Below are positions 45,455 through 57,804 of a stretch of DNA of 64,000 nt, in pieces. Position 1 is the first letter of the stretch; every line of letters begins with the position of its first letter. The stretch is from Sipunculus nudus (Eukaryota > Annelida > Sipuncula > Golfingiida > Sipunculidae): NCBI GenBank assembly GCA_026874595.1, contig CM049321.1, positions 1,300,479 to 1,364,478 of the forward strand, written 5' to 3'. The notes under the pieces were generated by a model. That model did no database searches, was not told the DNA's origin, and was given only the letters and a program-made list of their open reading frames with translations. The translations under genes were made by a program, and so were the position numbers.

Positions 45455-47507
45455 TAATACTTATACTAATTCTACTTCTACTATCTACTAATAAATCATT
45501 TTTTTCTGATTATATTGATGTTCCACAAATCCCTATTAGTAGGAAGCAAGCATATTTAAACTTGTTTGAACACACTGGGTGGCTGTAAAGTTGTCTCCTA
45601 CTAAACATATCAAATATTGTTAGTTCGTGCATTATTTCTATGATTATTATTAGTAATTTTTAAGGCATCCAATTCAAGTTGTTAATTAAGTTAAACCGTG
45701 TAGCACCCATTCATATAAAATGCATTATTTGAACAACAACAAAAATACATGCATTAACTAGAATACGGGTAGTCGACAAGCGACTACGTGTATTTGCCGA
45801 CGTGTATTCGCCGAAATCAGAGTGGGACGTGTGAATTAAGGCATGGATTAAGTTGCAAGGGGAAAAAAGAGTGAGGTGTGTTGCATATTAGCATGAATGT
45901 CTGCAGCCATAATGTGTATGTAGGTAAGGCCACCTACGACAAAATCCAGAAAGCTATCCAAGTTGTTTACATATGCAAAATTTTAGGCAGATAAGTCAAA
46001 GCACTACTTGTTTATGAGTGATTTTATCCCACAGCAGACAAACAGACGGACGCTGTGCAAAAATGGTTGTAGGTGGCGCCTCCAGTTTTGCGTATGATAG
46101 AGAGCTAGGCGAGATCTATACACATGCAAAATTTAAAAAGGAGATGTGAAACCAGCCTTGAGTTATAAGCCAGTATGTCTGCAGCCTGAACGTGAATGTA
46201 GGTGACACCACCTGCCATTAAATCAAGAAAGCTATCCAGGATGTATACACATGCAAAAGTTCAGGTGGATAGGTCCAACCAATGCAGAGGTATGAGTGAT
46301 TTTATCTAAAGGCAGATGAACAGATGGACGCTGTGCAAAAATGGTTGCAGGTGGCGCCACCATTTTTAGTGTATGTTATAAAGCTATCCATGGGCTGCAT
46401 CTGTACAAAATATTTAGCCTGATCGGTCAAAGCTTCCCGAGATATGTGGGTTTATGTGTGATAACAGAGGATTGCCAGCACACATGTAAATGTACTGAAA
46501 TAGATTAACTATTTGTCACTGAATCTGTCAAAGGTGACTGCATTTATTTTCATGTGAAGCTTCTGATAATGAATTCCATAATATAGGTCTTTCGTGGATA
46601 AATTATATATTTGCAGCAATTCAGTACGAACTGGAGCTAGTCGGAGTTAAAAAGTAATTAAGATAGTCTGGCCTGAGGTAATTAAAGTATATAAACACAA
46701 AAAAAAATATTTAAAAAAGAAAAATACTCATTGACTATTATTTGCATGCCATTTTCAGGTTTATATTATTTTTAAAAATGCAGCTTTCAAACATCAAGCC
46801 TGGCCATATAGCTCCAGTGACAGTAGCTGGGTATTTAGAGGTGATTTTAATCACCCCAGAATCAGGAAACCGGAAACTATCATATAGTCTCTTGGTGCAT
46901 TCCAGGGTAAATTTAAAAAATGAGACATAGCAAGCGTCTAGTGAAAGTTTATATAGCTTGCATGGATTGTTTAATAGTTTTTGGCCATATACCATGATGT
47001 AACAGAACAATCATAGGGTTTCAAGACTTCACTTCTGCACACGAAAAAATAGAAAAGAGAGACAGTAAAAATATGAGAGAAATGTGTAAGTATATAATCC
47101 CTTCAATGTTTAAATATATTTTAGAAATTATCAAAGTCTGACCCTCTTTACATTTACATTACAAACAATATCTTGCTAAGCTTTCGTTCTTTTTTCTCAC
47201 AAAATTTAAACAAATAAACAAAAATAGTTTCTCTTTAGGTCAGTAGGAGCCTTTAGAACTGATAATAAATATATATTTCTATTTCATATGGGACAAACTT
47301 TACGACACCCGTGCATAGAGAATCATGAAATAATTAATTTACTTAAAACGCCATGTTTTATCTATGTGTGTATACTTAAATAAAAACATAAAAATAAATG
47401 TGAGTTAACAAACATAACACTTGCAAGTAGTTGACTGGCATAAATGAAAGCAGAATTAAAGGGGGCGCGCCCCTTTGCGCCCCTTCCCCCCGATGAATAC
47501 GCCCTTG
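45324..47507. mobile_element. Candidate TIR-bounded element, 2.2 kb
   Basis: The left end CAGTTGCGTATCCAGGATAT, then GAGGGGGCGCAG, mirrors the right end (reverse complement CAAGGGCGTATTCATCGGGG, then GGAAGGGGCGCA). Both ends abut TATATA. No transposase was recognised inside. A (TA)n tract lies at 45401-45452. Confidence 0.4.
45895..46440. repeat. ~275-bp diverged tandem dimer
   Basis: Both halves contain GTCTGCAGCC, TGTAGGT-A-GCCACC, AAGCTATCCA, ACATGCAAAA, and GACGCTGTGCAAAAATGGTT about 279 bp apart. It lies inside the TIR-bounded element. Confidence 0.65.
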
Positions 47508-47792
47508 TATATATAATCAATGTTATAAACATAGAGGTTCAATACATAATATTATATAAATATATAAATAAATAAATCATCTACACGATGGCTGACTAGA
47601 GAATTTCTATATATATTATGTAGAATGGATTAGACGTTTTCAGGTATTTTATTAATTAGTTTCTTTCCACATTCACTGAGCTTGTTGCGCCCTTCAGATG
47701 ATGTAGCCAGTTGGTGTCCGTTGCTGTAAATGCCGGTTGTATGGGTCTTTTTTTATTATAAATTCACTGAGGTCAGGGTCTAAGATAAACGA

Positions 47793-48185
<393 letters not shown>

Positions 48186-48209
48186 CTATATATATATATA
48201 TATATATAT

Positions 48210-49460
48210 GATTCCTTAAACATTTCCTCCAGTTTCTCAGTAATCTCATGACAAATTCAGAAATAATTGAATTCCCCGGGACGGATCTGTTTTATGTATA
48301 AATTGTTGCATGAGAAAGTGTGCAGTGATGCAACCTGATAACTTCATGTTCATGACTGATGTTTTCATGTTTTAAAAATTACTTTAGAACTATAATCTCC
48401 TGGCAGATATTTAATGTGTTGAAAAAAATATTCTCAGTATTATAAGCATAGTTGGACTGGCTGAGAAGGCTTTCACAAAACATCAAAATACTAAATGATC
48501 AAACACTTTTATCTGATAGAGCTGTGCTATATTTGCTCTTGGCAGGTGTGGACTTGTCTTCGTAATATGGTGGTAAGCGGCCTAATTAATATCATCGGCC
48601 CATAGGCACTTAATTATATCAACTCTCTTTGAAAAGGGTCCGCACATAAAAATATGGCAAAGAATCTATTATCTATGTTGGCACTAAGTTTTTTGGAATT
48701 TTTCAGTATTTCAAGGATAAATCGAATTGTCAACCATGTTAATGCAGTTTATGTATACTTAACATGACTTACTTTTCATCATGATTCTCGTCTATGTTTC
48801 TGTATTCTACTTGTATATTCACGATCATTACTATTTGTGCTGCATTTTTTCACTTTAAACTATATATAATGTCATTCATTGATAAGTATCCGTTAGAGAT
48901 AATGTTTTATATATGTTCTTACATTAATTTTTAAATAAATCTATTTGAGCTGGGTTGAATTAGGTTGGCTTCACTATATGGTTAATACCACAATAAAAAT
49001 AAAAATGGTCATGTAATCGGCCCGACGGGAAATTTCAAGGAAACTTCGCCCGATGGCCACTGGTATTAAAGCAATGATATTTTAAATTCTTCCGAGGGTT
49101 AGCTGGATTTCTGCGGAAAAAAACAGGCCATGCGAGTTAGCCTTGACTAAATAATACAACGCACGTGTCTGGAGCTCGCGGACATTGGCCTGAAGTGTCC
49201 CCTCCATCAGTTACACAACCGTTCATCTTACACTTACACAACTGCCCTAATTGTACCTAAGCACAATGCGGTCAGTCATGCAAATATTCAATATCGTGAC
49301 CATGACCTTGTATATGTAATGTGTATATGTAACGTGACCAACCGGTTATTACATGCATATCCAAACATATATAGATGGATGCTCGTCTTGTACTTCAGTT
49401 TGATTACCGTCTGTTGGTTTAAGTGTCTGATGGTTCAAGCGTCTGATGGGTTTCCTGTGA
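48210..49460. other. Intergenic, upstream of the transporter
   Basis: No exon recognised; AT-rich. Confidence 0.5.
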
Positions 49461-50564
49461 GTGGGTGATATTTCTATTAGTTTTATTTGATTCATTATCA
49501 TTGGACTAGTGCGTGATTCATATGTAGTTATCAATTCATCACCTTACACTAAATAATACGAACGAACAAACACTCAACAGAAAGAAAGGATCTGAAGAAT
49601 CTACACAATGTCACTGATTTTATACAAGGAAGATTGAAACTGCAAAAAAGACCTGGAAGTATTTCAATATTTCAACATCGATCTAGATTTATTACAAAAG
49701 ACAGTTTCTCACATCCTACGGGACCTTGGCGCATCTAGAAAATAAACATGGGTTTCTGGATTAAGTATAAAGAATTTAAAAATGAAACCGAAAAAGAACC
49801 CGCTGACACACTGGAAAAGCTTCCTGATGAGATCACAAAGCTGCCGGACCCGTTCTTGAGATACAAAATCTTCAAACAGATCTGCCTTGTTCTCGTCTGG
49901 ATATGTCTGGTAAGATTTTGTTTATAACTGAAGTGTGGCCCGTGTCATATAGTTAGTTATATAGTTATAGTGGTAGTGTTAATTGTATGAGTGGGAAGAC
50001 AACAACAGATTCCTTTTTGTACGTGTGGTTTTCCATTTCGCGATATTCCCGAATGGAAGGTCATCAAGAATACAAAACCCCCGGGAATAAGATTTCCCAT
50101 CAACTGTAAGATGAACAAGATGGAATGATGCATCTGCACAAATGGGATATACTTCCTCTGGAAACATGGACCATTAATCAGCAACCTAAACATTCACGGT
50201 ACCGAAATCATGCAGCTAATGCAAACACACTTTAATTGTTGTAAAACCGTCGGTAATCAGCTTGGATATTTCGACTGTGACACCTGTCCGAGAATAATGA
50301 CTGTAGCAGAAATGAATGATGTATTGTGGGATATATACATATTTTATAATAACTACTAAAACTGCTGTATTTAGATGGTATAGGTCCTGGTGCAGTTGCC
50401 AAAATGAAACCCTCGCGAAACGTGCAAAACGAAGAAATCGCGTTATATTAGCCTCGTCAATATAAAGCCAACCTCAGTACGTAACAGGGGCTGATACAGA
50501 ATCTCACGGCTCTAAACCAGGCCACTGGTGAAGAACTGTACAGGTAGTGCCGGTAGATTTAATA
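49461..50564 (+). repeat. Promoter/first-exon duplication, copy 1
   Basis: Matches 54352-55411 over about 1.1 kb, covering 5' flank, first exon and ~650 bp of intron. Both copies also contain an antisense frame of about 55 codons (50167-49979 and 55054-54854; MFPEEVYPICADASFHLVHL at its start), with no known family. Confidence 0.9.
49748..49909 (+). CDS. Alternative first exon 1a of the transporter
   Basis: 54 codons from ATG to a GTAAGA donor, phase 0: MGFWIKYKEFKNETEKEPAD, then the stretch leading into TM1. It differs from exon 1b at residues 7, 9, 10, 15, 16 and 28, all in the cytosolic tail; the membrane part is identical. It would splice to 57370 in frame over a 7.5-kb intron. Confidence 0.7.
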
Positions 50565-51826
50565 TTGATTGATTCTTTATTTCCTCCAATAATAAAGAGT
50601 ACATAATCACATTATTTCATAATACAGAACTTAAATGCAAACAAACAAAATTAGAATACAGATATAATACCACAAGTGTACGCTCAGTTCTTGTTATATA
50701 TGTCTTATCATGTAGTTGCATTGTTGAGGCCAAAGTTCTAACATCTCTCTTCGCAGTTCATATAAATATAGCGCTGCATTATGGAAGAACAAAACATTAT
50801 CAATCGGTGACAATAAAGGTACAACTTTGCTTCAAATATTTTGTCTTCTACATTGTGTAGGTAGACCCCAGCTTCAACAGATAATACATTAAGTATGAAC
50901 GACCAATATTCCCCACTTTGATTATATGTAAAGTCACAGGAAAGCAAAACATGTGCTATGGTATTCACATACAATGTTTCGCAAAAATGACAGAGATTCT
51001 ACAAATAGGCATTCTAAGTGGTCATAATACGCTAGCGGTTCGCAGAGGTTCTGAATATTTTAAAGGAATTAGGAATTAAAATTGCGTAAATCCATGATAC
51101 AGATGGGTAGAAAATACATTCTTTGACCAGATTGGTCATCCTGAACGAATCACTACACCTGTCCTAGAGATATACTCTTATTCTTCACATGATATCACAG
51201 CCTGTGTGACAATCTGTGACAACTGATTTTTGGATGGAAAACACGGATCATTCATAACCTTATTTGTGCAGACACTCCAGAAACTACTAACACCAGAAAT
51301 GATTGAAAATGTCATTTATTAATGACGAATAAAGAATAACAATTAATTTGTGGCATAAACATACAGTGCAAAAATCCCTAAACCACAATCAATAATGTAT
51401 GTGATGAACAAAATATCTGTGATGAGGATGTAGATTGCTGTTTACTCGCCGGCAGTCGGTGAAATAATGAATGAAACATCTGATGTGCGAGTACTAGACC
51501 TTGTGTCACATGACAGGATTCCGGTAGCTGATTGGCCAGAAGGCTTATGGGATAGCGTCATGCCCCTGGAACTGGCAACAACCGTGAAATCTAATATTGT
51601 GCAATAGGCTAATGACGTAAACCTTGTAAAATCAAATGCCAACCCTATCAGGATGTTCTGCTAGAAACTGAGATGGGAAAAAAAAAACCTGAGGATACCT
51701 GATTGTATATAGCTAAGAAACATTGGCTATAGATAAATTTAATTACAAATACTATTACTAATAATTGTATAATATAATATATTCTCTGGAGTTCTACACA
51801 AAAATTTTTGCTTCAGCAAATTGTAT
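50565..51826. other. Intron or intergenic, no feature
   Basis: AT-rich; no repeat or exon recognised with confidence. Confidence 0.45.
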
Positions 51827-54236
51827 TTATATAATCAGAAAGACCATACTTTCGAAGTAGGTCGCACATGTCCGCAACAGTACCATCTGAACCTTGGTCA
51901 ATGTTTTCATACAATTCCTAATCCTTATTTGAAAGGACTGTCGCATTTTTCGCCGAAAAGCCCTCTTAGAAGATTTGTATTTTACGTATGAATCATGTTC
52001 CATGCCCCTGGGGCGACCTTCACGTATCCAACAATGGCGTAAGGTAGCCATTTCATCATGGTAAGGTTTCAAAAACTCTGACCATTTTGCCTTGATATGA
52101 GGAGAGTAACGTTTGCACCGAACTACCCCAGATCCTGCTTTAAATAACGCTGAAGTACTAAGTTATATTGTCATAATATAAATTAAGATTTGCCTCTAAA
52201 CAGTTCACTACATCGGGTATTTCACAATAAGCATTACATTTAAAAACTAATATTTTGATAGTTACAAACGTGATTGCGCTTTTGCGCCATTGACTCATTT
52301 GAAAACGATTCAAATTTAATTGAAATATAAATACTAAATATTGAACCTCTCTACAGTTTGACTACATAACGGAAGGACATAAGGGAACAGTTTTTCAGGA
52401 ACAGGAAATCTTCATTATTTTGTGAAAATTGCCTCAAAATGTCCTCTTTACATTGTATATTAAAAAAGTTCCCCAATATGTGAGGGAGAAACCCCATCCC
52501 ATGCCCTCCCGATGTACCTTTAACTAACCTTAATTAAACCATGGTTCATATTTGAAAATAAAAAATATATATATATATATTTTCATACACTAAAATATAT
52601 AAAGTATAGTAAAAATTGTAATAATAATATTAGTAGTAATATATACATATATATACTTTTATATATAACCGTTTTCATATTACCCATACATGCATATTAG
52701 CGCCCCTACCCATCACCCCTCCCCCTTTTTCGAATTTCTTGATCCGCTACTGATGGCCCCCTCCCCTCCCTCAACCCTGGCTACGCCCCTGAAAAGTGAG
52801 CTTGACTAGCGCGTTTGCTGGACTGATCAAATGGAAACCTCGTCTGTCCATTTCAGCTTGCAGCTACATGTCCCTGATTTGTCTGTAGTAGAAAGCGCCG
52901 AGGCGTAACTTCCATCCGGCATCTGTGTTGGGAATGTCTATGCAATTCGTCTGCCTTCACTGGTAAGTGCGTCACAGATGTCAAAACTGACGCAAATTTG
53001 TATTGCTGTGCATGTATTTCTGATTCTGACTTTTTTATTTCTTGTCTCATAGAACGTACGTTACCTCATGGTGTAGAGACAGTTGCATCTGTCTCGTATA
53101 CGTGCACCTTTATGACTTCTTAGAGCGTCTTAAACGCAGTAATGTCAGACTGAGTTTCTGCACACCCCGCAGACTCAGTCTGGTGACCAGGTAGACTAAA
53201 CACTTTAGCTTCTAGTATGTTAAGCCTGTTCTCAAAATTCGATACAAGATCTTTTAACTCGCGTATATCGATCCCCTCTGATTTGATGCAAACAATGATC
53301 ATCATGTGGTTTGTCATTCAACTGGTTAGAAATAATGGTCCTCATCTGCTGCAGCAGAGCAAAATGGCTTTCGACATCATCACTTGGTCTAGAATTGAAA
53401 CAGAACAATTCTGTTTCGTGTCTAAATTAGTATATACGCAAGTTTCTGTAGTAGACACAATACCCGGAACATCCATTATGTGTGCTAAGGGGTTCAGATC
53501 ACCTAGATCAACATGATTATCACATTTATCTTGCATTTGGTCGTGTCCGTTGCCTTCAAGGTCATCGGCATTTTCTACATCAGTCAGGACAGACACGGAA
53601 TGACGTGTAGGAAGCTTAAATTCGACACAATCTGGAGATACCTGCAGTTCACCCTGACCAGATAACATGGGAGGCTTAGCTCTGTAAATGGCGCTGTGAT
53701 CAAGGTTACAAGCCGTATTTTGATCCGACGTCGAATCCTCGACGGCTATTGAGGAGTAACTGAATACATCTCTAATTTCATCCAAAGGGCAGCCTTTCAT
53801 GAATGATATTAACAGATAGGAATCCCTAGCTAACTTTTAAGCCAGAGGGTCACCTTCTGAAGAACGCGGATTCCTTCCTCTTTATTAAACTGGATCTGGG
53901 GAACTCGTCATACGACTGAGCTATATCAAACAGTTCCTGTCGTAATAGTTCCAGTTGGTCACAGTCACCTTATTCGAATAAACACGAGATAAACGAATCT
54001 TTTGGTCTGCTATCATACAGTCTGAGTATACATGTTACCTTCATCTTGGCGGGACAATCAACCCCAGTATCGTGAGGGCCGCGGACATTGTTTACAAGAT
54101 TAAGCGACTCGCTAACAATAGGGGCTACTGAGCCAACCTCGGCCATGTTCATTGTCAACGGTGTTTCATGCACCAACAATTTCTTTGTCTTAGGACGAGC
54201 GTTTGCGGGTGGTCCGTGGGCCCCCAAATGTAACAC
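51827..54236 (-). mobile_element. Decayed non-LTR retroelement, ORF fragments
   Basis: One minus-strand frame (53800-52853) runs through several stops. It has an acidic N-part (ADDLEGNGHDQMQDKCDNHV), a coiled-coil-like stretch (IRELKDLVSNFENRLNILEA) and a basic tail. A second frame (54236-53970) precedes it. Further downstream, 52072-51827 reads CWIREGRPRGMEHDSYVKYK followed by SSKRAFRRKMRQ. That pattern (GRPR..., K-x2-K-x-FR) is found between the endonuclease and reverse transcriptase of LINE ORF2 proteins. ORF1-like then ORF2-like order fits a LINE; endonuclease and RT motifs are absent. Confidence 0.45.
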
Positions 54237-54351
54237 AGAGACGATATTAGTGACGAATTTTCTTTCACGTTTATAGTCCCATCTTACTGCTCAAATAGAA
54301 TTTTACTGCCGCCACCTATTGCCTCGATTACGGATATCGGATGTTTTCTGC

Positions 54352-55411
54352 GTTGGGTGATATTACTATTAGTTTTATTTGTTTCATTATCATTGGGCTA
54401 GAGCCTGATTCATATGTAGCTATCAATTCATCACCGTACACTAAATAACACGAACGAATTAACACTCAACAGAAAGAAAGGATCTGAAGATTCGATACAA
54501 TTTCACTGATTTTATACAAGGAAGATTGAAACTGCTAAAAGGACTAAGTATTTCAGTATTTCAACATCGATATAGATTTTCTACAAAAGACAGTTTCTCA
54601 CATCCTACGGAACCCTGGCGCATCTAAGAAATAAACATGGGTTTCTGGATCAAGAAAAAAGATTATAAAAATGAAACCCAAAATGAACCAGCTGATACAC
54701 TGGAAAAACTTCCCGATAAGATCACAAAGCTGCCGGACCCGTTCTTGAGATACAAAATCTTCAAACAGATCTGCCTTGTTCTCGTCTGGATATGTCTGGT
54801 AAGATTTTGTTTATAACTGAAGTGTGGCCCGTGTCATATAGTTATGGTACTGTTTACGTTATATATGGGAAGCTAACAACAGAAAAATACGCTAGTTTCC
54901 TTTTTGTTCGTGTGCTTTTCCTTTTCGCGATATTCCCGAATGGAAAGTCATCAAGAATACAAAACCCCCGGGAATAAGATTTCCCATCAACTGTAAGATG
55001 AACAAGATGGAATGATGCATCTGCACAAATGGGATATACTTCCTCTGGAAACATGGTCCATTAATCAGCAACCTTAACATTATTTGTTGTAAAACCGGTG
55101 GTAATCATCTTGGATATTTCGACTATGACACCTGTCCGAGAATAATAACTGTAGCAGAAAAGAATAAGGTATTGTGAGATTTATACATATTTTATAATAA
55201 ATACAAATACCGCTGTATTTAGATGGTATAGGTCCTGTTGCAATTGCGAAAATGAAACCCTCGCGAAACTTGCAAAACGAAGAAATCGCGAAATATTAGC
55301 CTTCTGAATGTAAAGCCAACCTCATTACGTAACAGAGGCTGATACAGAATCTCATGGCTCTAAACCAATGCATGGTGAAGAACTGTACCGTTAGCGCGGG
55401 AAGACTTAATA
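54352..55411 (+). repeat. Promoter/first-exon duplication, copy 2
   Basis: Partner of 49461-50564, offset 4889 bp at the start codons. Exon identity is higher than that of the flanks. Confidence 0.9.
54637..54798 (+). CDS. First exon 1b of the transporter
   Basis: 54 codons, donor GTAAGA, phase 0: MGFWIKKKDYKNETQNEPAD and on to WICL. It is the nearer of the two first exons to exon 2 (2.6-kb intron). The ATG is the first in the exon and identical in context (AATAAACATGGG) to copy 1a. Confidence 0.8.
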
Positions 55412-57729
55412 TAACTCCCGCATGTAGATGTATAAAGGGGAGAAAACGGGGCTGGATGCAAAAGTTCGCGATCTTCAAAGTTTAAGATTTTTGCGAGGGT
55501 TTCATTTTTACGATCTCGCAACCTACACAAAATAAAGCATTATTATATGAATGAATTCTACAACATTGAATAATACGTGCGCAAATTCTTCATAATTTGA
55601 CAATTTAATATCGAAAGAGTCGAATTAATTATAATTAATGACAGGTAACTTTAAAGACATTTAATCATTTATTATAGCAATCTTTGAACATGCAAGACAT
55701 TATTATTTATGTTAAATATCAATCATATACCTCTCGACTTACCTTACATGGTGGGACTCTTATTCACGAAGGGTGTTTTTTTTCGCGATACTAGCCCTTT
55801 CGCGAGTATCGTGAATATGAAATCCTCGCGAACAAAAAGGCAAGCACAGTATATTAATTTCATACTACATCTATGGTAATCTATAGGGGTTGCTCCTCCT
55901 CCAAATCCGCTCCGGTGTAGTACACATTTTACTTATCCTCCTTGATTTAAGATGTAATAGCAAAATGTTATTGTAACAGGTCCTTTGTGCACATCATCCG
56001 GTCGGTGCATATATCTTGTGCCTAGAAGGCATTTTACAAAATACCAATCTCTAATGCGCGTGAAAGTATTCAAATGTACCGGTTGACTTGGTTTAGAGTT
56101 AAACACACGGCTCAAATCCGAGAGAGCGTGAGTTCGAATCACAGCACACAGATTTTCACGGTCGGCCCCAATCCAGGGCTCTTAAATCAATAACTGATAA
56201 CCAATTAAACATTAAAAAAAATAATAGCGTCCGAGAAAATCTGGACATTCACCAGGTTCGCCTCTCTGAGTCTTTAGTTCATTCAACATCTGCAGTTTAC
56301 CTAGGAGAAATCGAGATTTGCGTCGTCAGCCCATGGTATTTTCGATTGTTATGTATAAACTAAATATATAGTTGTTCATATGTTGAAAGTATGAATATGA
56401 AGGTTGTCGTCAGGAAATCAAGTAGCTTATTTGGAAATAATTTTGCTTATTTTTTTATAGGCATTACATGATGCCATATAAAAGTTCGTGTTTTCATATA
56501 CACGTCAAAAGAGAGAGGCCAATGATACCAAATTCTATACATGACACTAACAGATCATTCATAAGAACATAAGCGTTTGCACACAATCAGCTTGAGTTGG
56601 GGTTGCTTTACAGAGCTTATCAGTTTTTTGCTCAGCTAATTAGATGTACGTGGCTATCAAACCTGGACCGTCAACTCTGGCCGCCTGTGGACGGGTTGGG
56701 CCCATGCATTAATTAACCAGTTGCATCTCGCGATTGGCCTTCTGACCCTGGTGAGGACTTGGGTACAGTGATTGTCACGCCTATGTCAGGGCTGGAGTTA
56801 GTTTACAAACACCCTGTCAACATCGTAGTTTACCGAATAGAAATCACCCTTTTCCGCTAAATGCAACTGTCGGCAAAATTTGCTCAAGTGCATTAAATTA
56901 GATCCGCCAAATATGTAATATTAAGTACACCGTTTATTGCAAAATCATTAAATTTAACCAGTCCTGCTACCAAAATGGGGAGGCTGCCAAACTATCGTAT
57001 TTCAATCCACACAAGTGCGCCTTTCGGGGGTTCCTCGGTGTTATGATCAACCAATGGGGATGACACACGCACACCCAGAAGAAGCAGGGGTACACTCACC
57101 TAGCCTGGTTGACACCTGGATTAACCGAATCCACAGATATACATATTACTTATTTATGATTTATGCAAGTATTAAAAATGTTGACAGTTACCTGTACAAA
57201 AAAAACAAAGTATTAAATAGTAGGATTTCTTCCTCAGATAAATCATAACGACACAGAAATTGAGGTTCACATTCCCAAAATTGTGATGAAATTATGGTCC
57301 AGCTGGAAGAGAAGCAATTCATATACCTTGGCTTTGTCCTTTCAATTCTAATTAGAACATTTTTTCCAGGGCTGCTTTCAAGAAATAGTTGGCCCAACCC
57401 TCCCTGACTTACGAGACAGAGTCGGCGTCAACATAGAACAGATGTCGCGTGCTCTAATTGCGACCAGCGCAGGGATATTCAGCGGTTCCATTCTCGGCGG
57501 AGTACTACATGAACGCTTCATACGTCACTCAGAGCTCATCATCTCATTGGCTCTCCTCCTGGCGTCTGTCGGCACCGTGGCTGTGCCCTGGGTCACCGCG
57601 CTGTATGGTGTAGCGGTGCTGTTCTTTATGAATGGTTTCGCAGTGGGGCTTATAATAACAGGCGAGTACCTTATTATTATTATACTTCAAATACTTATGT
57701 TACAGAATACTCATACGTGTATTCATTCA

Positions 57730-57804
<75 letters not shown>

